The notes: generated by a model not told the origin, from the letters alone. Shown: positions 1 to 10,079, counted from the first letter of the stretch. The stretch: 64,000 bases of DNA from Paraburkholderia caffeinilytica (GCF_003368325.1 NZ_CP031467.1:3162001-3226000), one strand, 5' to 3'. Program-made: numbers and translations.

Positions 1-3000
1 GGCTGCGACGTCTGGATCACCAATCCGGACGACCGCGAGAAGTCTTCCCGTTTGCTGCTGCTGGTCAAGAACCGGCGCGGCTATCTGAATCTGTGCGAGC
101 TGCTCAGCAAGGCGTCGCTCACTAACCAGTATCGCGGCCGTGCGGAAGTCGAAGCCGGCTGGCTCGAATCCGGTCTGGGTGAAGGCCTGCTCGCGTTGTC
201 GGGTGCGCAACAGGGCGACATTGGCCTCGCGCTTGCCGCCGGTAACGAAGAAGCGGCCAAACGCAATGCATTGCATTGGGCAAAGGTGTTTCCCGGCGGC
301 TTCTATATCGAGCTGCAACGGTGCGGTCAGCCGGGCGGCGAGCAGTACGTGCAGCAGGCGGTTGCGCTCGCGGCGTCGCTGAAATTACCGGTGGTGGCCA
401 CCCACCCCATGCAGTTCATGACGCCCGACGATTTCACCGCGCACGAGGCGCGCGTGTGTATTTCCGAAGGCGACATCCTGGCGAATCCGCGTCGCTCGAA
501 GCGCTTTACGTCCGAGCAGTATTTCCGCACCCAGGAAGAAATGGCGGGGCTGTTCGCGGACCTTCCGGCGGCGCTCGCCAACAGTGTCGAAATCGCCAAG
601 CGCTGTAATCTGACGCTCGAACTCGGCAAGCCGAAGCTGCCGCTCTTCCCGACGCCCGACGGCATGTCCCTCGACGACTACCTCGTGCAATTGTCGAAAG
701 AGGGTCTCGAAAAGCGTCTCGAACAACTGTACCCGGATGCGGCCGAGCGCGAGGCGCAGCGCGAAACGTATTACCAGCGCCTCGAATTCGAGTGCGGCAC
801 GATCATCAAGATGGGCTTTCCGGGCTACTTCCTGATCGTTGCGGACTTCATTAACTGGGCCAAGAACAATGGCGTGCCGGTCGGTCCCGGCCGGGGTTCG
901 GGTGCAGGTTCGCTGGTCGCGTATGCACTCGGCGTGACCGACCTTGATCCGCTGCGCTACAACCTGCTGTTCGAACGGTTCCTGAATCCGGAACGGGTCT
1001 CGATGCCCGACTTCGACATCGACTTCTGCCAGCACGGCCGCGACCGTGTGATTCAGTACGTGAAGGAGAAGTACGGCGCGGACGCCGTGTCGCAGATCGC
1101 CACCTTCGGCACGATGGCGGCGAAGGCCGCGGTGCGCGATATCGGCCGCGTGCTCGATCTCGGCTATATGTTCACGGACGGCATCGCCAAGCTGATTCCG
1201 TTCAAGCCGGGCAAGCACGTCACCATCGCCGACGCGATGAAGGAAGAGCCGCTGCTGCAGGAGCGCTTCGATAACGAAGACGAAGTGCATCAGATGCTCG
1301 AACTCGCGCAGCGCGTGGAAGGCCTGACGCGTAACGTCGGTATGCACGCCGGTGGCGTGCTGATCGCGCCCGGCAAGCTGACCGACTTCTGCCCGCTCTA
1401 TACGCAGGGCGACGAAAGCGGTGTGGTGAGCCAGTACGACAAGGACGACGTCGAAGCCGTCGGCCTCGTGAAGTTCGACTTTTTGGGCCTCACCACGCTG
1501 ACGATTCTCGATTGGGCCGAGCGCTACATCCGCCGTCTCGATCCGTCGAAAAAAGATTGGTCGCTCGCGCAGGTGCCGCTCGACGACGTGGCGTCGTTTT
1601 CGATCCTGAAGAAAGCGAATACGGTCGCCGTGTTCCAGCTGGAAAGCCGCGGCATGCAAGGCATGCTGAAAGACGCACAGCCTGACCGCTTCGAGGACAT
1701 CATCGCGCTGGTGGCGTTGTACCGTCCGGGCCCAATGGATCTGATCCCGAGCTTCTGTGCGCGTAAGCACGGCCGCGAAGTGGTGGAGTATCCGGATCCG
1801 CGCGTCGAACCTGTTCTGAAAGAGACCTACGGCATCATGGTCTATCAGGAGCAGGTGATGCAGATGGCGCAGATCATCGGCGGCTACTCGCTGGGCGGCG
1901 CTGACTTGCTGCGTCGTGCGATGGGTAAGAAGAAGGCCGAGGAAATGGCCGAGCACCGCGAGCTGTTTCGCCAGGGCGCCTCGAAAAATGGGCTGACCGG
2001 CGAGAAAGCCGACGAAATCTTCGATTTGATGGAGAAGTTCGCGGGCTACGGCTTCAACAAATCGCACGCGGCGGCGTACGCGCTGCTTGCGTATTACACC
2101 GCATGGCTGAAGGCGCACCATCCGGCCGAATTCATGGCGGCGAATATGTCGCTCGCCATGGACGATACGGACAAGGTCAAGATCCTGTTCGAGGATTGCC
2201 TCACGAACAAGATGGCCGTGTTGCCGCCGGACGTCAATCTGTCGGCGTACCGTTTCGAGCCGGTCGCGGAACCGGACGGCAAGCGGTCGAAAACGATCCG
2301 CTATGGTCTCGGCGCAATCAAGGGCAGCGGCCAGAACGCGATCGAGGAAATCCTGCGCGCACGCGAAGAAGGTCTGTTCATCGACATCTTCGACTTCTGC
2401 AACCGGGTCGACCGGCGGATCGTCAATCGCCGGACGGTGGAGGCCTTGATCCGCGCCGGCGCGTTCGACACGCTGCATGCGAATCGCGCGCAGTTGATCG
2501 CCTCTGTCTCGCTGGCCATGGAAGCCGCCGAGCAGGCGAGCGCCAATGCGATGCAGGCGGGCCTGTTCGACATGGGCGACGCGCCCTCCCAAGGTCACGA
2601 GCTGGTCGACGAGCCGGAATGGCCGGAAAAGAAGAAGCTGCAGGAAGAGAAGGCCGCGCTCGGTTTCTACCTGTCGGGCCATCTGTTCGATGCCTACAAG
2701 GATGAAGTGCGCCGTTTCGTGCGCCAGAAGATCGGCGAACTGAAGGAAGGGCGCGACAAGCTGGTCGCCGGTGTGATCGCGTCGCTGCGTACGCAGATGA
2801 CTCAGCGCGGCAAGATGTTGATCGCGCTGCTCGACGACGGCACCGGCCAATGCGAAGTGACCGTCTTCAACGAGACCTTCGAAGCGCACAAACAGCTTTT
2901 CAAGGAAGACGAGTTGCTGGTGGTGCAGGGCCAGGCGCGTAACGACGCATTCACCGGCGGCATCCGCTTCACGGTCGATACGGTCATGGACCTCGGCCGC

Positions 3001-3372
3001 GCGCGCTGTCGCTATGCAGAAGCCGTGAAGGTGCAGATGAACGGCAATGCGGATGCGTCGGCGTTGCGGCGCGTACTCGAGGCGCATAGCGCGGGGAAGG
3101 ACGAGCCGCAAGCTGCGCCGGCGCCGGCGGCGTCATCGCGTGGCGGCAATGGAGGCGGTGGTGGTGGCCGCAACGGCGGCGGTTATGGCGGTGGTGGCCA
3201 GCGTCAGGCCGTGCAGATTCCGAATGGCCTCGCGGTGCAGGTGGTCTATCGCAGCGAAAATGCGCAAGGCGAAATGCGTCTGGGCGACGCGTGGCGCGTG
3301 AAGCCGACTGACGAACTACTCGCGGCATTGCGCGGCGAGTTTGCCGGAAGCGCGATCGAAATCGTTTATTGA
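1..3372 (+). CDS. dnaE: DNA polymerase III alpha subunit (5' end outside window)
   Basis: Catalytic alpha subunit of the replicative DNA polymerase III. The reading frame is open from base 1, so the first part of the PHP domain is missing; about 1,123 residues are present. The palm motif PDFDIDFC is near base 1010 and the fingers motif GRGSGAGS near base 890. An OB-fold region follows near 2750–2990 (LRTQMTQRGKMLIALLDDGTG). Overall it follows the DnaE1 pattern. Between the OB fold and the last 50 residues lies a glycine-rich linker at about 3140–3200 that E. coli DnaE lacks. The frame ends with a TGA-type stop and converges on a minus-strand glycosyltransferase 70 bases downstream. Identification is firm from continuous family-wide similarity. 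Confidence 0.97.
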   Translation, partial: GCDVWITNPDDREKSSRLLLLVKNRRGYLNLCELLSKASLTNQYRGRAEVEAGWLESGLGEGLLALSGAQQGDIGLALAAGNEEAAKRNALHWAKVFPGGFYIELQRCGQPGGEQYVQQAVALAASLKLPVVATHPMQFMTPDDFTAHEARVCISEGDILANPRRSKRFTSEQYFRTQEEMAGLFADLPAALANSVEIAKRCNLTLELGKPKLPLFPTPDGMSLDDYLVQLSKEGLEKRLEQLYPDAAEREAQRETYYQRLEFECGTIIKMGFPGYFLIVADFINWAKNNGVPVGPGRGSGAGSLVAYALGVTDLDPLRYNLLFERFLNPERVSMPDFDIDFCQHGRDRVIQYVKEKYGADAVSQIATFGTMAAKAAVRDIGRVLDLGYMFTDGIAKLIPFKPGKHVTIADAMKEEPLLQERFDNEDEVHQMLELAQRVEGLTRNVGMHAGGVLIAPGKLTDFCPLYTQGDESGVVSQYDKDDVEAVGLVKFDFLGLTTLTILDWAERYIRRLDPSKKDWSLAQVPLDDVASFSILKKANTVAVFQLESRGMQGMLKDAQPDRFEDIIALVALYRPGPMDLIPSFCARKHGREVVEYPDPRVEPVLKETYGIMVYQEQVMQMAQIIGGYSLGGADLLRRAMGKKKAEEMAEHRELFRQGASKNGLTGEKADEIFDLMEKFAGYGFNKSHAAAYALLAYYTAWLKAHHPAEFMAANMSLAMDDTDKVKILFEDCLTNKMAVLPPDVNLSAYRFEPVAEPDGKRSKTIRYGLGAIKGSGQNAIEEILRAREEGLFIDIFDFCNRVDRRIVNRRTVEALIRAGAFDTLHANRAQLIASVSLAMEAAEQASANAMQAGLFDMGDAPSQGHELVDEPEWPEKKKLQEEKAALGFYLSGHLFDAYKDEVRRFVRQKIGELKEGRDKLVAGVIASLRTQMTQRGKMLIALLDDGTGQCEVTVFNETFEAHKQLFKEDELLVVQGQARNDAFTGGIRFTVDTVMDLGRARCRYAEAVKVQMNGNADASALRRVLEAHSAGKDEPQAAPAPAASSRGGNGGGGGGRNGGGYGGGGQRQAVQIPNGLAVQVVYRSENAQGEMRLGDAWRVKPTDELLAALRGEFAGSAIEIVY

Positions 3373-3380
3373 TAACCCGT

Positions 3381-3414
3381 TTGCCCACGCGGATTACATC
3401 GACCGCGCGGGCAA
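3381..3414. terminator. Inverted repeat between convergent genes, possible bidirectional terminator
   Basis: Two 12-base arms (3381–3392 and 3403–3414) pair with a single A·C mismatch around a 10-base loop. The hairpin sits in the 70-base gap between the end of dnaE and the end of the convergent glycosyltransferase gene, where a shared terminator would be expected. There is no clear T-tract on either side, so Rho-independent function is uncertain. Confidence 0.4.
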
Positions 3415-3442
3415 GGCGGATGCTATTCGCGTGGCCTTGATG

Positions 3443-4195
3443 CTACGGTTGGCTTTGCCGCGCCAGCTTCAGAAACCGGTAGTACACCGTTTCCGCGTTG
3501 AACACCGCGATCATGAAACCCGCGCGGCCGTCGAGAAATCCACGCCGCAGCACGTAGGTCCGCACGAACGCCCACGCGCCGCGCCCGAGCGCCTTGCCGA
3601 AACTGCCGCGCTTGCCCGCTGCGTGACGTTGCTGCGCGCCCGCTGTCGAATACGCGTCGAGCTTGCGCAATACGCCCTCGAAGTCTTCGTAGGAGTAGTG
3701 CATCAGCTTGCCGGTCAGGCGCTGCGACGGCACGTCGAACACCAGCCGCTCATGCACGAGGTCGTCGGAGAAACGCGCGGCGCCACGTTTGAACAGGCGC
3801 GGAATCCAGTCTGGATACCAGCCGCTGTGATGAATCCAGTGGCCGCAAAAGCTCGACAGCCGGTCCACCGCATACACGTCGGCGGTGGGCGCGGCCAGCG
3901 CCGCGCGGATGGCCGCCGCCAGTTCCGGCGAGACGATCTCGTCGGCGTCGAGCGAGAGAATCCAGCTGGTAGTGAGCGCGTCCACGGCACGGTTCTTTTG
4001 CGGGCCGAAGCCCGGCCAGCCGGTTTGCTCGATCACGCGCGCGCCGTGTGCCCGGGCGATGTCGGCGGTACCGTCGGTGCTGCCGCCGTCGATCACGACG
4101 ATCTGATCGGCGAAGGCCACGGCCCGCAGGCATTCGGCCAGTCGCGCCGCCGCGTTTTTGGTGATGATGGCGACGCCGAGGGTGGTTTCTTGCAT
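3443..4195 (-). CDS. Family 2 glycosyltransferase (WaaE-like, LPS core)
   Basis: A 250-residue GT2 enzyme that would transfer a sugar to lipopolysaccharide core or a related acceptor on the cytoplasmic face. The N-terminus carries the GT-A nucleotide-binding strand (VAIITKNAAARLAECL) and VIDGGSTDGT, followed by the metal-binding LSLDADE and the acceptor-side segment HHSGWYPDWIPRLF, all typical of the WaaE/KdtX-like group. The start is the ATG at 4195 because conserved sequence begins there; the longer open frame upstream is low-complexity and overlaps a 13-base repeat. It lies back-to-back with msbA, which flips lipid A–core, fitting an LPS role. The sugar and linkage cannot be read from sequence. 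Confidence 0.85.
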   Translation of the reverse strand: MQETTLGVAIITKNAAARLAECLRAVAFADQIVVIDGGSTDGTADIARAHGARVIEQTGWPGFGPQKNRAVDALTTSWILSLDADEIVSPELAAAIRAALAAPTADVYAVDRLSSFCGHWIHHSGWYPDWIPRLFKRGAARFSDDLVHERLVFDVPSQRLTGKLMHYSYEDFEGVLRKLDAYSTAGAQQRHAAGKRGSFGKALGRGAWAFVRTYVLRRGFLDGRAGFMIAVFNAETVYYRFLKLARQSQP

Positions 4196-4295
4196 ACCTG
4201 AGTTGCGTGGAGGGCGCGGGGTGACGGGATAGGTCGCGCAAGTATACACAGCGCGCGGTGGCCATGGCCGGACGCGCCGGACGGCCACGATCGGG

Positions 4296-4347
4296 CTGTA
4301 AATCTGGCCTGTGAATCCCGACTGTGAATCCCGACTGTGAAGCCGGC
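4296..4347. repeat. Four tandem 13-base units
   Basis: Four consecutive 13-mers: two identical (CTGTGAATCCCGA at 4309–4321 and 4322–4334) flanked by diverged copies at 4296–4308 and 4335–4347. They lie in the divergent gap between the WaaE-like gene and msbA. No protein or regulatory role is evident; slippage is a plausible origin. Confidence 0.75.
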
Positions 4348-4483
4348 CGAGTCCGGCCGAATCTGACCACTCCATCACTACGGCCGCGCAATCCGCAACC
4401 GTTTACAATGCCGTATTTAATTTCACGTGCAGCGGGCATTCCGCCCGCCGCGCGGATGCAGTCCCGCATTTCCAGAGGATTCC

Positions 4484-6277
4484 TTGAGCGCGAAGCCAAC
4501 GTTAAGCAAACCCATCGGTTCAGGTGAGGCATCGTCGCCTGCCGTCGTCTTTCGACGTTTGTGGCCGTATATCAAGCCGCTGATGTGGGTGGTGATCGGC
4601 GCGGTCGTCGCCATGGCCGTGAGCGCCGGCACCGACGCGGCAATCCCCGCATTGCTCAAACCGCTGCTGGACAAGGGTTTCGGCGCGCATGCCAGCGACA
4701 ACGCCAAGTGGTTCGTACCGGTCGCGGTGATCGGCCTCGCGCTGATTCGCGGCGTCTCGCAATACGCGTCCGGTTATCTGCTCGCCTACGTGTCGAACAA
4801 AATCCTGCTCGATCTGCGCCTGAAGATGTTCGAGCGCATGATCCACACGAGCGTGGCGTTCTTCCAGCGCGAAACCGCGAGCACGGTGATCAACGCGATC
4901 GTCTTCGAGGTGAACCAGATTCTCAACGTGTTGTTGAGCGTGATGGTCACGCTGGTGCGCGATTCGCTGACTGTCGTTTTCCTGCTCGGCTATCTGTTCT
5001 ATCTGAACTGGCGCCTGACGCTGATCGTCGCCGTGTTGCTGCCGGGGATCGGTTGGCTGGTGGGCAAGATCAACCGCCGTTTGCGGCGCCTGAACCGCGA
5101 ACATCAACTGCTGACCAACGAACTGTCGTACATCGTCGAAGAGACGGTGGGCGGCTACAAGGTCGTCAAGGTGCACAACGGCGAGCAGTACGAGACGGAC
5201 CGCTTCACGGCAATGAGCAAGCGCCTGCGCGGCTACGCCATGCGCATGACTGTCTCCGGCGGCCTCGCGCAACCGTTGACGCAGTTCCTCGCGTCGATCG
5301 CGCTTGCCGTGGTGATCACGATCGCGGTGGTGCAGTCCTCGTCGGATCAGACCACCGTCGGCGGCTTTGTGGCGTTCGTCACGTCGATGCTGCTGATCAT
5401 CTCGCCGCTGAAGCACCTGATGGACGTGAACCAGCCGCTGCAACGCGGCATGACGGCATGCGAACTGATTTTCGGCCTGATCGACGAGCCGTCCGAACCG
5501 AAGGGCGGCGGTAAGCCGCTCGATCGCGCCCGCGGCGAAGTGGAATTCCGCGACGTATCGTTCAGCTACGGCAGCAACGCCACGCATAGCCGCCACACGC
5601 TCGATCACGTGTCGTTCAAGGTGGCGCCGGGCGAAATGGTGGCGCTCGCGGGCCCGTCGGGCAGCGGCAAGACCACGCTGGTGAATTTGCTGCCGCGCTT
5701 TTTCGATCCGACCGGCGGCGAGATTCTGGTCGACGGCGTCGCGCTGCCGGAATACGGCCTGCACGCGCTGCGCAGCCAGATCGCGATGGTCAGCCAGGAC
5801 GTGGTGCTGTTCAACGACACGGTGGCCAACAACGTCGCTTATGGGCAAACCGCCGATCCGGACAAGGTCAAGGCGGCGCTGCGCGCGGCGAACCTGTGGG
5901 ACACCGTCGAGGCGATGCCCAATGGCATCGATACCCTGGTCGGCGACAACGGCATGATGCTCTCGGGCGGTCAACGCCAGCGTCTGGCGATCGCGCGTGC
6001 AATCTACAAGGACGCGCCGATCCTGATTCTCGACGAAGCCACCTCGGCGCTGGATTCCGAATCCGAACGCCACGTGCAGGCGGCGCTGGAAACCTTGATG
6101 AAGGGCCGGACGACGCTCGTGATCGCGCACCGTCTGTCGACTATCGAACGCGCCGACCGGATTCTGGTGATGGAAGCCGGGCGTATTGTCGAGCGCGGCA
6201 GCCATCGCGAGTTGCTGACGCAAGGCGGGCTGTATGCGCACCTGCATCGCATTCAGTTCCAGCAGGACGCCGCCTGA
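4484..6277 (+). CDS. msbA: Lipid A export ABC transporter MsbA
   Basis: A half-transporter of 597 residues that acts as a homodimer in the inner membrane and flips lipid A–core to the periplasmic leaflet. Six membrane segments occupy roughly residues 15–315, followed by the ATPase domain: Walker [12 protein letters not shown], the Q-loop in [11 protein letters not shown], signature [14 protein letters not shown], Walker [13 protein letters not shown] and the H-loop VIAHRLST. The TTG at 4484 is preferred because AGAGGA lies just upstream and the MsbA-like N-terminus ([16 protein letters not shown]) starts there; an in-frame ATG at 4427 would add 19 unconserved residues. A TACAAT box near 4406–4411 could be its −10 element. 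The glycosyltransferases around it support the LPS assignment. Confidence 0.95.
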   Translation: MSAKPTLSKPIGSGEASSPAVVFRRLWPYIKPLMWVVIGAVVAMAVSAGTDAAIPALLKPLLDKGFGAHASDNAKWFVPVAVIGLALIRGVSQYASGYLLAYVSNKILLDLRLKMFERMIHTSVAFFQRETASTVINAIVFEVNQILNVLLSVMVTLVRDSLTVVFLLGYLFYLNWRLTLIVAVLLPGIGWLVGKINRRLRRLNREHQLLTNELSYIVEETVGGYKVVKVHNGEQYETDRFTAMSKRLRGYAMRMTVSGGLAQPLTQFLASIALAVVITIAVVQSSSDQTTVGGFVAFVTSMLLIISPLKHLMDVNQPLQRGMTACELIFGLIDEPSEPKGGGKPLDRARGEVEFRDVSFSYGSNATHSRHTLDHVSFKVAPGEMVALAGPSGSGKTTLVNLLPRFFDPTGGEILVDGVALPEYGLHALRSQIAMVSQDVVLFNDTVANNVAYGQTADPDKVKAALRAANLWDTVEAMPNGIDTLVGDNGMMLSGGQRQRLAIARAIYKDAPILILDEATSALDSESERHVQAALETLMKGRTTLVIAHRLSTIERADRILVMEAGRIVERGSHRELLTQGGLYAHLHRIQFQQDAA

Positions 6278-6745
6278 TCAGGCCTGGTTGGTCCGGATTG
6301 GTCCTGACTGGTCCTGTGGTCCTGTGGTCCTGTGATCCTGGTCGGGCCTGACCTTCCTTGGTCGGCCGAGTCGATCTGATTCGGCTTGGCCCGGTTCGAT
6401 TCAAGCTGATTTGCCCGAATTCAGTTTGATCCAGCCTCGACTCGGATCCGTCGGACCGGCTTCGACCCAATTTTCCCGAATCCGGCCGGATCTGGCCAAT
6501 CCCCCGCACGACGACACAGCCGGCCAGGCAGCGCTCCCAAGAGACGCCTGCCGCCCGCCGCCGGCAAACACCCCCTATCTCCCGCGCGCTTCGCAGCCGC
6601 TTCCCTTACAAATACTTGTCCATCGGCCTGTTTAGTCCAGTTTTTCGGATAGTGTTGTGTTTTAGTCTCAGTTTATTGCGCTTTTTATACACTAAACGCA
6701 TGCTGCGGCCTGCGACAGAATTCCGCAGAGGAGAACCCACTAGCG
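6278..6745. other. Gene-free gap with short tandem repeats and an A+T-rich patch
   Basis: This 468-base stretch has no credible ORF. Its left part contains four 8-base units (TGGTCCTG with one variant) at 6309–6340, followed by pyrimidine/purine-biased DNA with many GGTC, TCGG and GATC-like words to about 6500. The right part (6640–6700) is strikingly A+T-rich for this genome and contains TATACA at 6686–6691. That may belong to the promoter of the glycosyltransferase starting at 6746, but no well-spaced −35 box is obvious. Confidence 0.6.
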
Positions 6746-7789
6746 ATGCATCACGACGACCCCGCCGGCAAGCCGCTCGTTTCGATTGCGCTTGCAACCT
6801 ATAACGGCCGCACCTATCTGCCCGAGCTTCTGGCTTCTCTGGAAGCGCAAAGCTGGCCGAATCTCGAGGTGGTGGTTTCCGACGACGCATCCACCGACGG
6901 CACACCGGAATTGCTGGCCGCTTATTCCGGCCGCGTATCAGTCCGCCTGGTGGGCAGCGGCGAACGAGTGGGCATCGTGCGCAATTTCGAGCGCGCGCTG
7001 ACGGGCTGTCGCGGCGAGTATGTCGCGCTGGCGGATCAGGACGACGTATGGGCACCCGAGAAGCTCACCGACCTGATGCGCGATCTGCAAGCCGTGGAAA
7101 ACGTCCGGGGCCTTGCCACGCCGGCCCTGGCGTTCTGCGACATCGAGTTGGTGGATGCGAAGCTGTGCCGTCTGTCGGCGTCCCTCTTCGACATCACGGC
7201 GAAGTCGTGCCGTGCCGAGCGTCTGCGGGATTTTCTGTTGAGCAACCATATTCCCGGCTGCGCGATGCTGGTCAACCGCGCCGCGCTCGACCGCGCGCTG
7301 CCGTTTCCTGCCGGCATCGTGATGCACGACTGGTGGCTGGCGATGGTGGTGGCGTCGTTTGGCGAGATCCGTCACGTGAGGGCGCCGCATCTGAAATACC
7401 GCCAGCACGAGAGCAACGCGGTCGGTGCGAGTGCGACCAATCTGCGGCCGGCGACCGGCGCGCGCGACGAATGCAGGTTCGAGGCGGCCGAACGGCGGGG
7501 CGCCAGCAAGCGGCGCCAGATCGACGGCATCGCGGATCAGATTCAACTGTTCGGGCGGCGTTTCGGGGCTGAGCTGCCGCGCGACGCGCGCGACGATATG
7601 AACGCGTTTTCGCGCGGCATCGAAAACTGGCGCGGCGCGCTCGAATTCGTGATGTTCAGCCACACCGGCGAGACCTTCCTGCGGGCAATGAAGATGATGC
7701 GGCGTTTGCGCAAGAGTCTGCTGAGCTTCGGCGTCGAGGCGCAGCAGCCGTTCGGCCGTCGGCTGCGCGGGCGGCGCAGCGCGTCGTAG
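6746..7789 (+). CDS. Family 2 glycosyltransferase (rhamnosyltransferase-like)
   Basis: A 347-residue GT2 protein. The N-terminal GT-A fold shows VSIALATYNGRTYLPELL, the VVSDDASTDGT sugar-nucleotide loop and the DQDDVW motif, which is characteristic of rhamnosyl- and related O-antigen/core transferases. Later come HDWW and a basic C-terminal region. GAGGAG lies about 12 bases before the ATG, a little farther than ideal. It is probably cytoplasmic or membrane-associated and acts in LPS or O-antigen assembly, as suggested by msbA upstream and the ligase-type gene downstream. Donor and acceptor are unknown. Confidence 0.85.
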   Translation: MHHDDPAGKPLVSIALATYNGRTYLPELLASLEAQSWPNLEVVVSDDASTDGTPELLAAYSGRVSVRLVGSGERVGIVRNFERALTGCRGEYVALADQDDVWAPEKLTDLMRDLQAVENVRGLATPALAFCDIELVDAKLCRLSASLFDITAKSCRAERLRDFLLSNHIPGCAMLVNRAALDRALPFPAGIVMHDWWLAMVVASFGEIRHVRAPHLKYRQHESNAVGASATNLRPATGARDECRFEAAERRGASKRRQIDGIADQIQLFGRRFGAELPRDARDDMNAFSRGIENWRGALEFVMFSHTGETFLRAMKMMRRLRKSLLSFGVEAQQPFGRRLRGRRSAS

Positions 7790-7819
7790 CGCGTCCAGGG
7801 CGGCGGACGGGCAGCCGTT

Positions 7820-8845
7820 TCAGCTGCCTTTTTTCCGCGCGATTCGCTTGAGCCAGATTCCCGGCGCGTAGATTGCCGGACACGTCGCGTACAGAAACAT
7901 GCGAATGCGCAGCCCGAGCTTTACGTTGAGACTGCGCGTAAGCAGCCCGATACGTTCCCCGAGGCCGCCGGCTTCGAACATCGCGTGAATGAATTGTTCG
8001 CGTGCGAGCTTGGGCGCCATCGCCGCACGCATGCGTTCGCCCACCCCGCCGATTTCCGCGTCACGCTGCAACTGCGCGAGTTCCGCCAGCCCATAGCGAT
8101 TGCTTTGGCGCATGCGCGCAATCAACTCATCCACCGATCCATAGCGCCGTTTGCGCGACAGTCCGCCGCGCCGGTAGCGCACCAATGGTTCGCGCAGACT
8201 TGCGGCGCCGCCTGACAGGATTGCGCGCAGCACCATGATCTGATCTTCCGCGGCGGCGCCCGGCAGCATGGGCCCGAAGCGCTCGAACAGCCGTCGCGAC
8301 CAGGTGTGCGCGGCGCCGATGAGCCAGGGACGGCCGGCGAGCCAGTCGTCGAAACTGCGATAAGTGTCGAGTTCGGTCGGCGTCATCCGTTCGTGGATGT
8401 TGCCGGCTTCGTCCATGTCTGCGAGGTCGGTGGCGATCAGGTCGGGGCGGCGATCGTGCGCGAGCCAGAAGTCGACCACCCGCTCGCAGCGGTTCGGCGC
8501 GGACATGTCGTCGCCCGCGGCAACGAACAGCAGCTCTCCCTCAGCCAGTTGCGCGATTTGCGACAGATGCGCGCTGATGCCCTGATTGACCGCATTACGG
8601 CGTGCGATCACCTTGTGCGGTCCGCGGTAGCCTGCGATCGCGGCTTCGATCGTGGCGAAGGTGGCGTCGCTGGAGGCGTCGTCCGAGATGATGATTTCGA
8701 GCGGCGCATAGGTTTGGGCCAGAGCGCTGCGCACGGCGTCGGCGATCTGCTTTTCCTGGTTGTAGGCGATCAGCAGGATCGACACCAGCGGGCGCTGGGT
8801 GTCCGACGCGGCGGAGGCAAGAATTGTCGACTGGCTATCGGTCAT
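7820..8845 (-). CDS. Family 2 glycosyltransferase
   Basis: A 341-residue GT2 enzyme on the opposite strand, ending 30 bases from the end of the preceding glycosyltransferase. The GT-A signature VSILLIAYNQEKQIADAV, ISDDASSDAT and a metal-site region FVAAGDDM are all present. The middle shows DDWLAGRPWLIGAAHTWSRR, typical of polysaccharide transferases that recognise an acceptor. No convincing ribosome-binding site precedes the ATG. The 154-base divergent gap to the next glycosyltransferase (9000) should hold promoters for both. The specific sugar is not deducible. Confidence 0.83.
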   Translation of the reverse strand: MTDSQSTILASAASDTQRPLVSILLIAYNQEKQIADAVRSALAQTYAPLEIIISDDASSDATFATIEAAIAGYRGPHKVIARRNAVNQGISAHLSQIAQLAEGELLFVAAGDDMSAPNRCERVVDFWLAHDRRPDLIATDLADMDEAGNIHERMTPTELDTYRSFDDWLAGRPWLIGAAHTWSRRLFERFGPMLPGAAAEDQIMVLRAILSGGAASLREPLVRYRRGGLSRKRRYGSVDELIARMRQSNRYGLAELAQLQRDAEIGGVGERMRAAMAPKLAREQFIHAMFEAGGLGERIGLLTRSLNVKLGLRIRMFLYATCPAIYAPGIWLKRIARKKGS

Positions 8846-8999
8846 GGAATAGGGTGGGATCCGGTTCGGCTAGATTCTAATCGGTGAGGGCAGGGCCGCG
8901 TCATGTAGCGTCACGGGGCCATCCTTTACAATTGCCGCTGTCCCGAAAACCAGGCCGCGCGGTTCTCCGCCGCGCGGGCGCTTCACAGAGAACCGATCC

Positions 9000-10079
9000 T
9001 TGTCCGACCCGACCCGGCGTCCTGTCACCGACATCGCCTTGACCGCCCAGGCGCTGAAAAACAGCGGCGGCGCCGAGCGCTACACGCGCGACGTGATTGC
9101 CGGCCTGCATCGGATGGGCCTGCGTCCGACGCTGTTCGCCCGCGAGATCGACCGCGCGCTGCCTGAAGCGGCATGGGTCGACGCCCAGCCGCTCAATGTC
9201 CGTTGGGCGCCGCGCAAGCTGCGCAACCTGGCGTTCGACTGGCGTCTCAAGCAACGGCTGAAACGGCATCGTCCTGCGTGTGTCTTCTCGATCAATCACT
9301 CCACGCACGCCGACGTCGCGTTGTGCGGCGGCACGCATCCGGGTTCGCTCGCGGCCGCCGGCCGCGCCGCGCGCCGCAGCGACGAATGGCAGATCGACAT
9401 GGAGCGGCGCGTCTATTCGCAGGCGCGTTCGATCGTCGCGCATTCGCAATTGATGAGCCGCGAGTTGCAGCGCTTTTACGGCGTGGCGGCCGACCGTATC
9501 GACGTGCTCTATCCGCCGGTCGACACGGCGCGCTTCCAGCCGTTGAACGACAGCGAACGAGCGGCGGTGCGCCGTCAGTTCGATCTTCCCGACGATCGCG
9601 TGATCTTCGTGTTTTCGTCGACCAGTCACGAACGCAAAGGCTATCCCTTGCTGGAAGCGTTTTTTGCGCAGACCACGCTGCCGGTGTGCCTGGTGGTGGC
9701 CGGCCGGCCGGTGCCGAAAACCAGCGACACGATTCGCTATGTCGGGTACTGCAAGGAAATCGAAAAGTTGTTTGCCGCTGCCGATTTCACCGTGGTGGCG
9801 TCGGCGTATGAGCCGTTCGGTCTGGTGGGGGTCGAGTCGGTGATGTGCGGCACGCCGCTTGTGATCGCCGACAACGTCGGCTCGGCGGAGACGGTCACCG
9901 GTACTGCGAAGATCGAGTTTTCGCGGCAGTCGGCAGGGAGTTTCGAGCGCGCCATTCTGAGCGCGATGGAGCGCGTGCAAGGCGGCGACGCGCGCATCGC
10001 CGAGCCGTTGCGCAGCCTGGTCTATGACCCGAGCGTCGATGCTCATGTCGCCGCGCTCTATGAGATGTTCACGCGTTGA
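9000..10079 (+). CDS. Family 4 glycosyltransferase (GT-B fold)
   Basis: A 359-residue GT-B enzyme with the WaaG/GT4 arrangement. The N-terminal half begins with TDIALTAQALKNSGGAERYT, where GGAER is the usual acceptor-side glycine loop. The C-terminal donor domain has VFSSTSHERKGYPLLEAF and the donor-binding stretch ASAYEPFGLVGVESVMCGTP, which is an EX7E-type motif. Translation most likely starts at the TTG at 9000, with AGAGAA about 8 bases upstream. A TACAAT box near 8926 may be its −10. It probably adds a core or O-unit sugar. It converges with the ligase-type gene that follows. Confidence 0.87.
   Translation: MSDPTRRPVTDIALTAQALKNSGGAERYTRDVIAGLHRMGLRPTLFAREIDRALPEAAWVDAQPLNVRWAPRKLRNLAFDWRLKQRLKRHRPACVFSINHSTHADVALCGGTHPGSLAAAGRAARRSDEWQIDMERRVYSQARSIVAHSQLMSRELQRFYGVAADRIDVLYPPVDTARFQPLNDSERAAVRRQFDLPDDRVIFVFSSTSHERKGYPLLEAFFAQTTLPVCLVVAGRPVPKTSDTIRYVGYCKEIEKLFAAADFTVVASAYEPFGLVGVESVMCGTPLVIADNVGSAETVTGTAKIEFSRQSAGSFERAILSAMERVQGGDARIAEPLRSLVYDPSVDAHVAALYEMFTR

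Noticed and set aside
385..3111. Long antisense open frame (908 codons) opposite dnaE
   Set aside because: Mirror of dnaE codons in G+C-rich DNA; no protein-like motifs, and dnaE is clearly the coding strand.
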